Shown here: one piece after another, positions 33,397-46,385 of the stretch
Position numbering within the stretch: position 1 is the first letter of the stretch
How the letters are laid out: each line of letters opens with the position of its first letter
Assembly (NCBI GenBank): GCA_032358255.1
Contig: JAULBX010004332.1
Span: 62,001-126,000 of the forward strand
DNA from: Heterotrichella gracilis
Taxonomy: Eukaryota > Sar > Xanthophyceae > Tribonematales > Xanthonemataceae
DNA length: 64,000 bases
Reading direction: 5' to 3'
Position numbers and translations under genes: made by a program
The notes under the pieces: generated by a model
What the model was told of the DNA's origin: nothing
Seen by the model: only the letters and a program-made list of their open reading frames with translations
Databases searched by the model: none

Positions 33397-36300
33397 ATGG
33401 TGCCCCAAGAGGGGCAGGCCCAGTGTGGGCCGGGCACCGCAACTGTGGCCATTCCGGTAGAGGTGGCCCCCGCGCAGGCCACCATCGCACAGCAGCAGGC
33501 GCAGGGGCTTTTCCTGACGACGCCACCAATCATGCCACCCGTACAAAGCCTGAGTGTGCTACCGGTACGTGATGCCCATCCCCATCACCTGGCACGTGGT
33601 TGTGTATGCATGCATGCATCCATGGTGTCTATGTGTGAAGCAGCACCTGCCCTCTGTCACCCTCTGCTGCATGAAAGCAAAGGACGAAATACTTGCATCC
33701 TTCAAGCCATTATAACCCATACCGACTGGGGTAGCCTTTGCACTTTGCCGCTTGCTCACCCACCCATCCCCCTCCCCCCTTCGCAGCAGCAGCCCTGTGG
33801 AGCCGCAGGCCAAATACCTACAACCACACCAGCCGCAGCAACAGCAACAGCAACAGCCACACAGTCAGCTTGCGCCACCAGTGCCTTGGCGCAGGTTGCC
33901 GCTGCCCTGAAGCAACAGCAGCTGGCCAACCTGACCGCTGCCCACGCGCAGCCCGGGCAGCACCAGAACACCATGTTTGCGCTGGTGCTGCACGACAGCA
34001 ACGGCCAGGCACGCATGGTGATGCCGGCGGGGCAGGGCGGGCAGCAGGGCGGGGGTAAGCTCACCGCCTCCTCAATGTTCTCGCTCACACCCGCCCTCGC
34101 CCAGGCGATACTGCAGCAACAGCACCTGCTGGCAGCGGCAAAGGCAAGGAACGACGCCAAGGCAGGGGTGGCAGTGACGGTGAACGGCAGCGGCGATAAG
34201 TCCCAAAGCAGCGTCATCCCAGCCAGCATCCAGGCCGCGGTAGAGGCCGCCGGCATCCCTGCGGACGTGCTTGCCGCCGCCATGCAGCCCGATGCACCCA
34301 CACGGCGCACGCGGCAGCAGAGCAAGGCAGTGGACCCACCCCCACGCACCGCAGCCAGGAACCAGGCGCCAGGCACAGGCGCAGCCCCACCCATCAGCCT
34401 CGTGGCGCAAGCAGCCAGGGCCAAGGCAGCCAAGCTGGCGGAGGTCTCCCCGGCACCTGCTGTAGCCACCCCAGCTGCAGAGCCCAAGGGGGTGAAGCGC
34501 AAGGAGGAGGAGGGGAGGGAGGGCCGCAGGGCCCCGTCCGCGGAGCCGACGACCTCCAAGGGGCTGAAGAGCATCAAAGTGGCAGGGGGAAGGCATGAGA
34601 AGGCAGGGAGTGGGGCGTCCACCCCCCGCAGCCAGGACACAACCCAGCGCCCCCGCCCCGCAGTGGCCCACCGCGTGGTGAAGCCAGACCGCCTGTATGG
34701 TTGCAAGGCCTGCGGGTTCAGGCAGGTGGGTGGCGCAGCTTGAGCAGGGGGGTAGGGGGCGGCTCCTGGGGTTCAGGCTACAATGAGGGTGTACCTCTTA
34801 TGTGTCAGGCACGAGGAGGCTGAGTGCGAGCAAATTGTTGCTGCAAAGAATAATCATACATGCACAGACTGCATCGCTCGGCCCTGACAAACCCCTATAC
34901 CATGTTTGGTATGGATTAGCCATATACCCGCATGTGTTGTCCTCTAGGGTTACGCGGCAGCTACTTTTGTCATACGCAATACTCAACATCGTATGGGTAT
35001 TATAGATCGCGCTTTACATCATAGTATCATTGTGTCTTGTATGCATATGGGCATGGATCACACAGGAGGCACCATGTGGCTGCACTTTGCTTCATCAACA
35101 ATGATTGTGTCATGTTCGTATCCCTGCGTCGCCCACGGCTGCCCACTCATCCGCAACAATCACCCATCTTCTGTGGCCCCCTAACCCGTCCCCCTGCCTG
35201 CAGCCTGGCTGCCCCCACTGCCAGCACCGGCCTGTGTGGGAACGCCCCAGCCACCTGCGCTGGCGCCCGCAGCTTGGCCGACCGCAGGAGGACATCCCCG
35301 AGGCCCCCACCTATTACCCCACCCTTGAGGAGTTTGCTGACCCACTAGCATACATCAACAAGATACGACCGGAGGCAGAGAGGTGCGTGCACTTGCAATG
35401 GGGGTGACCATATGGAAGTGGTTTGGATGGGATAGGGGTGGGTACAGTGGCTGGCTGAGCAAACACTTTGACTATGCAAATGCTGGTGCATGCATGCTGT
35501 TTGCCTGGCAAGGTGTGAGTAGGGTGGAGGGGCCAGGGAAGGCTGGCAGTGGTTGAGCCTTCAAGTGCTGCATGGGCACAGGGACCAGCCTTGAGCATGG
35601 ACTGCGCATCATGGCAGGGGTGCAGGAGGCAGGCCAGCACCCCTGCTTCCCGCCTCTGTACACTAATATACCCTGTTGCTGGTGCCAACATACCTCCAAA
35701 TACTTGGACGAACTGCTCCTTGATCAGTTGAACAGCATCAAGGCATGAAACTAGGAAAGCAGCTGTTGCCATGCACGCGCTGATCCCTCACCACCCCGCT
35801 TCCTCCCCTCAGGTCTGGCATCTGTGCCATCGTGCCCCCTGCCGGTTGGGACCCCCCCTTTGCGCTAGACAAGGGGACCAATGGTCAGGACGCAGCCAGC
35901 TTCCAGTTCCTCATACGCAAGCAGCTCACCAGCTCCCTGTGCATGCGCCCGCCCAACCCACTACCAGAGGGGGAGGAGGGAGCAGCGCCTGGGGGCGGCT
36001 GCGAGTTCAAGTACGGGCGCAACAAAGGCGGCCCGGGCGAGGCCGCGACAGTGAGCGATGGAGGAACGTTGTCACGGGAGTTTGGCTACGATACAATGGT
36101 GCGTTGAACTCTGAACTGCTAAACAAGAGAGTGTGGTGTCGTCGCTGCATACCTTGCTGGCAGCATCGAATGCTTGAATTGGTAGTGCTTGTGTCCACCA
36201 AATTGGAATTATTATATTGCATGACGTGGGGCCGCGTGGGTTGTGATAGCAATGCGAATCAACAGGATTGCATGGCCCTGGGGAATTGCAACGCACCCAC

Positions 36301-39300
36301 CACCTCCCCTGCCCGCATGCCACTGCACCCTCACCCCGCCCTCTCACCTCCTCCGCAGAGGCGCACCCACACCCTCCAGTCCTTCCAGGCCTATGCCGAC
36401 TGGGTGCGCCAGTGCCACTTCTCCCCCCTGCCACCTGACCCTGACGCGCCACCCACCAAGCGGCGCAGGGAGGCGGTGGAACCTACCGTGGAACAGGTGT
36501 GGCGGGAAGCACATGCGCATGCGCATGCCATTCCCATGCACGTTGTCCCCGAGCATGCGGCATTGAACCGACATTGACAAACTAGGGGCCTGTTGGCCGC
36601 GACCAGAGTTGACGCACACAGAAGGGGGGGTGTATTGTATTTAGAGTACTACTTTTCTGCTAAATTACTATTGCAAGAGTTGGTAGGGGATGGATCTGGT
36701 GTAAGAGGGTGCTTGCTATTTAGCCCTTTCTTCGTAATGTCCCCACCCCATTCACTCGTTTTGCCCTTTTCCCTCAGATCGAGGCCGAGTTCTGGCGCCT
36801 GGTTGAGACCCCTGAGGAGGTTGTGGAGTCGCTGTACGGCCAGGACCTGGACTCAGGGAAGCACGGATCAGGCTTCCCCCTGCCCCCATTCAGGCAGCAG
36901 CTGCTGGACGAGAAGCTGCGCGCGCGGATGGGTGGGGAGGAGGCGCGGCAGGGGGCCAAGGAGGGGGCGAGGCCAACTGGGGGCCCGGCGCGGCGGTCCA
37001 TGACTCGGGCAGGTGGGTTGGGTTTGGTGAGGCGTGGGAATTGTGTTCACACACTGCTGTGCACAACCTGCAGTGGTGGCGCTTGTGGGTGATCTGTTTG
37101 GCGAGCACATGGTTTGTCATCATGGGCCCTGGATGGACATGCGGTGCACCTTGAGACACACTTCAACCTACTTTTACCCAAGTCATGACCCACAGTGCTG
37201 ACCCCCCTGTTCCCCCCCACAGACACCCACGCCCTTGAGGAGGAGTACCGCGTGCACCCCTGGAACATCAACAACCTGCCGCGCGCGCCCGGCTCGGTGC
37301 TGCGCCACGTGATTGGGGACGACCTGGTGACAGGTGTCATGGTGCCCTGGCTGTACGTGGGCTCGCTGTTCTCTGCATTCTGCTGGCATGTGGAGGACCA
37401 TGCGCTCTACTCAATCAACTACCTGCACAGGGGGGCGGACAAGGTGGGTGGTGGGTGGTGGGAAGGCTGGCTTGGGCGTTGAGCCGGGGGCATGGGGAAC
37501 ACTTTGGTGTGTGACAGTGGGAGGCTCATGTGATGCTGGACATTGCGCGTACAAAGCAAGGGCATTGAGGGGATGGTTCTGCTTGTCTGCATGCACAGGC
37601 GGGCACTGTGGTGCAGTCCATTCTGGCATGCTGAGCGCCGCTGTTTACAACCTGCCGTGGTTATCATTGCCCACCCCACACAAGACCCTGTCCTGTATAC
37701 TGCCCCAGTGTCCACTCTGACCCCCGCTCCTTCCCTCACAGGTGTGGTACGGCGTGCCTTCCCACGCCAGCTCCGCCCTTGAGGACGCCATGCGTGACGC
37801 GGTGCCCCACCTGTTCCACACCTGCCCCAACCTCATGTACCAGCTGGTCACCATGCTGTCGCCCACGCAGCTCAAGGTAAGGCACAGGGGAGTTTGAGGA
37901 ACCAGTGGTGCTGATGCCGCATGAAATCCAACAGGTTCACCAAAACGCACTACCTGTGGCACTGTCACCGTTGCATTCTTCCTGCACACTCCCCCTCCCA
38001 CACCTCAGCCCTCCCTCGCTCAGCACACACATCGCCCTCAATCCTGGCACCATCTGTGCTGCCTCCCTTCTGGTCCCACTCCCCCATGCACCGCCACCTA
38101 CTCACTGTCCCCGCCACCCCCTCTCAGGCCCGCAACGTGCCCGTCTCCCGCCTGGTCCACCGCGAGGGCTCCTTCGTCATCACCTTCCCCAACAGCTACC
38201 ACGCAGGCTTCAACACGGGCTTCAACTGTGCCGAGGCCGTCAATTTTGCGCCGCCCGACTGGCTCCCGCACGGCAGCGACGTGACGGCAAAGTACCGCGC
38301 CTCCTGCAAGCCCATGACCATCAGCCACGACGCGCTGCTGGTGGCGCTCACTGCCGCAGCGGAGCAGGTGGGTGTGGTGCTGTGGGGATGCCATATGCTG
38401 CCTATGGCGGTTCTAGCGGGGTGGAATCTGATGGGGTGGTGCAATTTACCTGTTTGTTAGTTACATGTGGTTAAATTAATGTAGCCAATCTGCTGTTCAT
38501 GTGGCAGCCAGCTGTCTTATCCCTGCTGCTTCATGCCATGTCTGCATCTTGTGTTTGAATGAGGTATGGAGTGTGTAGCTGCCGTGCTGGATGTGATGCC
38601 AGCAGCAGTGGCCTGGGCATGCCCTGCCTCAATACCCCCTGCCCTGGCGCCTCTCCATGCTAACCCACATCCCCCTTCCAGGTGGCACAAGCCCAGGGCA
38701 GCACACCCACCCCCATGGACACATCCCCCTCCGCCCCCACTTCCCCGCCCCACGTCACCGTCACCCTCACCCCCTCCTCCTCCCCGACCCACCCGCTCCA
38801 CCTCCACCTGACCGTCCACAACGACACCCCTGTGGGCCTGCCGGAGTGGTGCCGCTGCTTCCTGTACCGGCTGCAGGACGTGAGCCTGGGCGAGGTCACG
38901 CCGCAGTCTGTGCGGGTGGCGGCGGGGGAGCTGGCGCTGAGGGCAGACGAGGAGAGGCGCAGGCTGGTGCTGGCGGAGAACACAGGTTGGTATTGTTTTG
39001 ATACCATGTAAGCTGCAAGGAAAGCATGAAGTACCGGCAGTACAGCCGGATCAGCAGGTTGCAAACGGGGTTGGCCAATGTTCAGTATTGTGCAGGCTGG
39101 CAAGAAGGATTAGGGATAACGTTTAATCCCAAGTGCATTTATCCTCATTAGGGTGCTGCTACTGGACGGTGGTTTGATCGGGCAGGGTGCATGGTGGCGG
39201 CACGGCATGCATGGTGCCTGGTCTTGTGGGGTTGCCTGGTGCCGTGTTGCTGTGTACAGTAGCGTGCACTCCACCCAGTAACCATCTCCCTACATTTATG

Positions 39301-40430
39301 ACCCCACCGAGCGCCTGTACCCACCCCCCCCTGTCGTCAACTGCCGCAGGCCCCATCCCCACCCGGCGCATGCACGGCCCTCCGCACAACACCGACCCAC
39401 AGGGCGTGCACACCAACACCGAGGACACAGACTGCGCCACATGCAACTGCGACCTCTTCCTGTCGGCAGTGGTCTCCACCCACTGCCCCGGGAAGTGCTA
39501 CTGCCCGGAGCATGCGTGCGACGCACCTGCCCCGCGCGAGTCGCTGGTGCTGCTGCAGCGCTACTCACCGGATGAGCTGGATGGGATGGTGGAGGCAGCT
39601 GTGCGGCTTGTGGACGGGACAGGGGAAGCGGTGGCGCATGCGCGGGGGCGTTGCCAGCGGAAGGAGGATGAGCGAGTGCAGGTGCGCGGAAGGGGGGAGT
39701 GCTCTTGTTGATGGGGGTATATGATGTGGTGTGGGGTGGACATGTGGTGATGCAGGTGGCCTGCATTTAACGCTGACGCACGTCCGCTCACACGCTGCCA
39801 TCCCTTGTCTCCCAGATTCGCAAGCTGGGACCGGTGTGCATCCCCAAGAAGCGGGGTCCCCCCACCATCGTCATCGGCACGCTCCCCCTGGACCCCAACA
39901 AGCCGCGCCCAGTGGCCCCACCCGCGCCCAAACCTGCGCCCAAGCGGGTGCGACCGCCTCCCTCTGCCACCCACTCCGCAGCAGGCTCTAGCGACAGAGA
40001 GGGCAAGAAGTTCAAGGCAGAGGCGAAACCTCCTACGCCACGTGGCACCGCCAGGACGCGCGCGCTTGCGGCAGCCGTGGGAGGCAAAAGCGAGGGGCAA
40101 GGTGAGCAGGAGATGCAGTGTTCCGGAGGGGAGGTGCAAGGGGAGGAGGCGCAGCAGTGCTCTGGAGAGGTGCAGCAAGGCAAGATGGAGACGAGGGAAG
40201 GGGAGGAGGAGATGTCTTGCCATGGGGCGCTACCTGTGGTCAAGGTGGAGGAGGTAGCAGGGGTTGCTGGCCCAGACAGCGTGTGGCTGCCACAGGCGGG
40301 GTGTGGCGCCGTGCTCCAGGGACAGGGCGATACAAGTGACGCAAGTGGGGAGGCTTCTGTGCCTGTGGCTGTCGCTGAGGTGATGGCGCAGCTGGTGCAG
40401 GCGGCGGTGGAGGTGGCGGTGGAGGGTTGA
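33397..40430 (+). CDS. JmjN/JmjC histone lysine demethylase with C5HC2 zinc finger (KDM5/JMJ14-like)
   Basis: Twelve coding exons: 33397-33564, 33787-34725, 35204-35382, 35813-36098, 36359-36496, 36778-37012, 37223-37443, 37742-37876, 38128-38367, 38682-38985, 39350-39681, 39816-40430; 1263 aa, all phases agree. Residues 1-350 are Ala/Gln-rich low complexity. A two-CxxC ribbon ([19 protein letters not shown], about 360) leads into JmjN ([19 protein letters not shown], about 400). JmjC spans about 650-830: HVEDH near 705 gives the first Fe(II) His and Glu, [12 protein letters not shown] the distal His792. C5HC2 follows ([23 protein letters not shown]). Together these mark the Fe(II)/2-oxoglutarate H3K4 demethylase group of plants and animals. 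No PHD, ARID or FYR domain is visible. The C-terminal 200 residues are charged and disordered. The start at 33397 is the first ATG in the frame after an acceptor; an upstream exon may exist. Confidence 0.85.
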
Positions 40431-41786
40431 AGGGCAACCCTCAGTGGTCCTTACCAGCAGAGTGGTTGTGCTGCTGGCATGCCTGATGTTGCTGGGCATG
40501 CAGAACGCAGTGGAGTTACTCTGTTTACGTTTAGCTTCGATGGCAGTGGTGCCTGTGTAACGGTCCCGCACGCCCCTGCCTACAGCAGCTGCTTTTCCCT
40601 TGACAATTATCAAACCAATATTGCAGGTTGTGTAATTTCCGCTTTGTTTTGCTTGGGTGCGATGGCTTACTGGGTCTGGATGCATCTTAGCCCAGCATGG
40701 TGGTCCTCCCTTTTTTTCCTAGCAGTCGTTCCTCCCTTTTATGATGTCGCTTGCGGTGTTTGCAAACAATTGCCCTGACAATTTGAAGTGATGCTGTCAG
40801 GGGCTAGGCCACGTGCTTAACCTGCACTGCACGCCGTCGCCACAGGGTGTCACCAAGACTTGAGAGGGATTTTATACCTGGCTTATAATTACTAAAAAAA
40901 TTGATGAATTTCATGTGTCCAACCAGCAACTCCTTGGAAGGTTGATGCGTCACAATTACAGCAATGCGCTTTGAGTCAGCTATGTCTTGCAAGTTACAGT
41001 ACATTGCATTATTTGGCTGCTCCTCTCTTTGTACAGCACAATACTTTTGCATCATGATAAGCATATGACTTGTGAATACAGGACCTGGTTGAGAAAAAAA
41101 TGCCATTCTTTCATTATCCAGCCAGGCCCTGGCAGCAGGCCCCCACCCTTGACTGGATGCGCCCCGCCCTATCCACATGCGCACACCCTGAAGGCTGCAA
41201 TCATTCTTTAGGTGCTGCTGGGAGGCTACCTGGTGCATCGCCCCCCCCCCCACACACCGGGTGGCCATGCCAGCTGCTGCAGTGCTGCACCTCGATGACA
41301 AACTGATGTCAACTGGCCCTCAACACCATATGCTGCTGCACACTCGCAGGCCACGCCTACCATGCCCCACTCAGGCTGGCAAAACCAAGCTGCATTGACC
41401 TACACCCTATCCTCGTACTGGGCTGCACCTCACCCCTCCTAGGCGGAACACCCTGGGCCTGGCGAGCGCTGTCCAGGGGCGTGGTGCCTCCACCCCACCC
41501 ACACATGCCTCTGCCAGGGCCCCGCAAATCCTGTCCATGAACCAACGAAGGGGTCGCAATGCCCTGCAGGTTCCCGCGCGCCACACATCCGCCGGGGCAT
41601 ACCCCTCGCCCTGCTCGGACCCCACATCGCTGCTCATAAAACCCTTTGAGAGGGTTTCAAGCCCACGCTGCATCTCCTCAGTTATGGTTCCCGCACGCCC
41701 AGCCATCCCCTTTGCCTTGACCATACCCGCCGCCTGGCACCAACCCACATGATTCCAGCGCTGCCCATCCGCCTCATGACAGCTCC
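40431..41786. other. Convergent intergenic region
   Basis: It separates the JmjC stop from the C1-FDX-like stop (minus). TGTAA motifs near 40555 and 40626 could end the JmjC mRNA. A minus-strand open frame (ATG 41724 to 41407) has no recognisable homology and is not called. Confidence 0.4.
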
Positions 41787-43497
41787 TTACAGCGACTTCC
41801 AGTTGCGCACCGGCCCCACCGCCACAGTTGCGCGGTGCAGGTCACGTGACAGCACAACCTTGCTGGCCAGGCGGGAGCTGCGGAGAGTGGGGGAACGCAG
41901 TGAGGGGCAACGAGGAGGTTGATGCTGTAGATGGAAGGAGGGGAGCACGCCAGCTGGGAGGTGAAACAGGTGTGGCATTCAAGGGCGCATGCCTGGCTCC
42001 AGCACGGACAAGGCTTCATTGCAGTGGACGGTGGGGCACCCTTGGCGCAGCACAAAGAGTGCGACGTAGGGTTTGGTTATGCATAAAAGTCCCCCACACC
42101 CTCGACAGCCGTACGTGCCACAGTAGGCTTTAAAACCCCAAACTACTGTGACCCCAGCAATAATCCAGGTTTCATACCTGAGCAGGGGGTGTGTGATACC
42201 CCGTGCGCTCGAGTTGAAAACACGTAGCTATTGAACACTCACTATGGCTTGACGGCGCGTAGCTGACCACACTTACTTTGGCTTGAGGTCCTCCGCCACC
42301 TCGTGCAGCCAGCGCTGGTCTGCTGCCTCTGGCGGGAGCCTGTCCAGGTACTCCTGGGGGATGAACACGTGGCTCTCAAGCAGGCCACGGCCCTCGGGGG
42401 AGAAGCACACAGCTGCGCGGGAGGGGAGGTGGGGGAGGTTGAGTATCAGCGGCAGGCGGTGGCGGTGGCGGTAGTGGTGGTGCGGGTAGTGGGGAGCAAG
42501 GGCGGGTAGGTGCTGGTGGTGCAGCAGGCAGTGGTGTGAGGGCTCCGCGGATGCATAGGGAGGGTGAATAGAGGGAGGTGGTTTGCGGTTGCGCATGCCC
42601 ATTCAAGGAGCAAGTGCAGCTGCAAGTGCAGCAAGGTGCTAAAGCAACGCAGTGCGCTGCCCAATGGCCGCTAGTAGGGTACAAGTGCGAGAAGGGTGCG
42701 GGTTGAAGTGGGCCATTTCAGGGTTGGGGTGTGGTCCTACCCTCCTCTCCCACTATGTCCTCATTGGCAGCAAACACGTCTGCCAGGGTTTGCCCCTCCA
42801 AGCCCCTGATGGTGTGCCGCCGCCCGTCCAGCCCCACCACAGTTAGCTCAACCCTGGGGGCAGGGAAACCAGCGGTCGGATGAGCACCGATACAGAGGTT
42901 GCTGCTACATGTGACAGGTTGTGCGCATTGGGCAAAGGGCATGATAAACCTGTGAGCCCAATTAACTAGAGGAGAGTCTTTAGAGGACTGGAACATAGTT
43001 GGTGAGAGAAGGGTTTTGCAGCAAGCTTTTCACCAAGGAGTGGACTGTGATGCAGGCCACCTGCCGCCCACTTGAGCAATGTGCGGGTAGGTCGCTGCAC
43101 GTGCAGTGAGACGGGCCATCAAGCGCGCAGCAGCTTTGGAAGGTAACATTCATGGACAGACTGTGTACATATGGTCGGTTTTGCAAGTGGTTGTGGCAGG
43201 TGCAGCGGTGAGCAAAATAGTACCCGTGTACATCTGCTCAGAAGTGGCAAACGCATCAATAGCCCGATCAGGGCATTACTGCCCATACTCACTACCTCTG
43301 AAGTGAGTGTAACTTCGTGACACTACAGGCAACCTGCAGCCCCCAAGTGGCGACTCAAGAACCAGGGTTTAAGGCAGTGTGTGCCAAGGCACTTACAGCT
43401 TGTCATATACTGTGGGAGACGAAAACGCCCGCCCTTGATGCGTTCCTGTAAGTCCAAATAGTCTAGAGCACTGACGAAGACTCCGTATCAAGGCCAT
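41787..43497 (-). CDS. Mitochondrial complex I ferredoxin-like protein (C1-FDX type)
   Basis: Four exons (minus): 43497-43397, 42853-42741, 42412-42277, 41877-41787; 146 aa, phases 2, 1, 2 all agree. The N-terminus MALIRSLRQCSRLFG ... RAFSS is a classic mitochondrial presequence. The mature part follows the adrenodoxin-like fold of plant C1-FDX: VELTVVGLDGRRHTIRGLEGQ, then VFIPQEYLDRLPPE, and NSRLASKVVLSRDL near the end. In plant and algal complex I this subunit sits at the bridge between the matrix and membrane arms. Canonical [2Fe-2S] ferredoxins have four cysteines; here the cluster loop (AVCFSPEGRGLLESH) keeps one only, so a [2Fe-2S] cluster is unlikely, as in land-plant C1-FDX homologues I know. 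The first exon lies over 500 bases from the second and was found by presequence and phase. The alternative is a diverged mitochondrial ferredoxin. Confidence 0.7.
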
Positions 43498-46385
43498 GTG
43501 GAAACGGTTGCACCTAGCTGTGGGGTTCGTGCTGTTGGGTGCCGACTGTGATGTCAGGGATACACAACGCTGTTGAGCACCCTGGGCAGACTAACTACAC
43601 AGTGATGACTGTGGCACCTTTTTGTATGGATACCGCCTGGTTGAGTGAGCTAACTGATACCAGGGTTTTGAGGGAAAGCACACGCAAACTTTTGAGGTGC
43701 AGGAACCTTGGTTGAAAAGCTCAGGATGTGAGTCAGTAGTTGTGCAACAGCATCCTGGAGTACAATCAACCGATAGGCAAGCAATGTTTACGTAGTAAAG
43801 ACCTTTTGCTCGGGTAGTGTGATATACTGTGTGCCTCGATGGCTTGGCCCCATAATCAATCGATGGACGGCATCCCCGTTCGATGTCGGCGTATACCACC
43901 CCTGGTACCACCAGCCAAACGCTAGGAGTTGCATCCTTGGCTCACAGCAGAGGGCCTCTGGATGTATACTCCTATAGGCAGCACCATCCTTCTGGGGTGC
44001 TTTCTTTAAGTGCAAACGTGGCCTTCCAGTTAGTCTGATGCTTGCACGCTTGCGTTGTATTCTGATACATCGGAACATGCGGCAAGCCCACAGTTTTGTA
44101 TACTCCGCCGTGCTGAAGTTTGGCTGGGAGTAGAGCGTGTTGATACAATTGTAAAATGCAAATTGGCCACTCTTCTGCATCTGCAAACAGTTTACTTAGT
44201 GGGCCCCTTTAGTTGGCGAAGACGAATGGCTTCTGTCGTCATGGCCTCTGAAACACATATCAAGGAAAATATATTTGGGGCAGATACAAGAGTACACAAC
44301 TGGCGTACGTCTACTGCTATGTCTAGGCGCACACGGGCGTGCGTCAGTGGCACTCGCCGTGCTTGCCCATGCATCGCCATGCCAACAGAAGTGTGCGGCT
44401 TACAGGCAGGTGACAACTGGCAGCTAACACTCGAGATTTCACAGGTGGCATTACAACACGATGCCATGTCAGCAACAAAATCTTTTGCAGCTCAGAAAAG
44501 CGCAGCTTTACTGGCCAAGGCACATCGGAGTGAGGGCTGGTCCAATCAGTCGCGGTTTCGGATTCCGGTGTTGTGCAAGAGAACCAACCAGGGTAGAGCG
44601 AGACGAGGGAAGCCCTGCGCCCACTGCTGTCGCTACAAAATCTTTTCAAACCCACACAAGACCGCGTCTCTTGAACGAGTTTCCCTGTCCTGCGCCAAAC
44701 GTGGTGCAGTCATGTCTCGTCGCCACTCCCTCAAGTGCCGAGCACAGTTACTGACCTGGTCGTTAAACGTGAGGGGCGATCCCACCCTGGACACACGGTT
44801 TCCTGTTAAATATATTTCCTCTGCCTTTTGGTAAACTCTCCCCCAGCAGTGAAGTGGGTGCAGGCAGTAGGTACAGCAGGCTGACGAATCTGGGGAGCAG
44901 ATCTCCGCATAGGTCTTGGATGCACGCCTTGGAGGGCCCCGGGTGAAGTGGGTTCCGTGTTCTGGCGGTGCTGAAAAGGGCGACAGACAGAGGTACGACA
45001 CGCAATAACTGGGCGCAGTTCAAACCGGTTCTTACAAGGGTTGTGCGGGGTAAAACGGTAAGATGGGTTTTTGGGGGAGCTGATTGCGTCGTCATGGCCG
45101 TGACGGTAAGACTTTTGGGGGTGCTGATCCTTTTCCCCAGATAAGACTTGTGGGCGTGAAAGCCAGGGCACGAACTGGGCACGAGGTTCCAGCACTTGCA
45201 CAGCACCTGGTTATTCCCTGAGTTTGAACTTAAAACTGGCACGCCCTGAAAGCCAAAGGAACTTGATGCTGTTTGCAAAGCTGGGTCCTTGCGCTCTCCT
45301 TACGGTCAGTTTCTTACATAGTGGAAGTGGCAGGGCTATCGCGTTTTTGCTAGGTTGCCCAGTTGCAGCGTCACCAATAGCTGTCGTATGAAACCGCATG
45401 TGAAGGGACAACGGCCCGGACCTGCTACCGATGCCTGTTAGTAAGGTGCCGCACCCCCCTTGCGTCGCTGTGCTACGAACCCTGTGCAAAGACCCATTGA
45501 GCAGGTGCTCGTCGCAGATCACTCCCGTTAGTGCGCAATACCATTGGTGAAATGCTTTTTCGGACGGAGTTCTTGGCCGGAACGAACATACATGGGTGGA
45601 CACCACCTGGCAGCTGTGGCCACCATACCCCCGTGTTCGACTGTCCCCGGTCCTCACTTGTTTCCTCACGGACCTTCCTTGTGCGAAGCACCCTGGGGCT
45701 CTGTTTGCGAGACCAACATATGCAGCCTCGTCTGCTTTGTGACTCAAGCGCTCGCTCTATAAGAAGCCTCTCGTGTCACTGTCTTTGCAAGAGTGGTGGA
45801 AACTGTTGCCGCCGTATAACCCACTTTACACACCTGCCCACCTGCACTGATATGTCTTTCTCTTAACTTGTCAACTTGGGTTGCCTCCGTTCACGGCATG
45901 CCATCCACCTGGCTCCTGGCTGTCAAAAGAAACTGAGTGAGACACCAACAACACTTGAAGTCGTGTCCCCTCCCGAAAACCTTTCCAACAGGAGTATTCT
46001 TGCTACGCGCAGGCGGCCATCCTTGGCAGTTTCTGGTTTTGAAAGCCCTCCCCCCCCAATCACCCGGGCCCAGCAGCATGTGAGATAAACAGCACCAGCG
46101 CGCCATGCCAGGGCCTTCAACCCACCACTGGCCTGTGTCTCCATAGTAAACATAGGTGACACGGCAGGGGGCAAACGCACAACGACATATACCCAGCCCA
46201 GCTCCCTCGTTCGCCAGTGTGCACACACACCCTTGCCCCCCCCCACACCCCCGTCAGCACACAAAGGCTCTCTCAACCCCAGCCGTGTGGCACCCATCGC
46301 TTGGGGTTGCCAGGAACCACCCCCATCCCCGCACAGCCCCTGGGGATGCACCAGCGGGCTAACCACAAGCACCACACAGCCTGGC
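43498..46385. other. Intergenic region, about 2.9 kb, divergent
   Basis: It lies between the starts of the C1-FDX-like gene (minus) and the LUX-like gene (plus). Both promoters and the LUX-like leader lie here. An open frame at 44226-44834 (plus, 202 codons from its first ATG) is basic and Cys-rich in parts but matches no family I know. Minus-strand frames at 44763-45747 are likewise unassigned. Confidence 0.35.

Noticed and set aside
41407-41724. Minus-strand open frame just past the C1-FDX-like stop
   Set aside because: About 105 codons, no homology recognised, no transcript signals; not enough to call.
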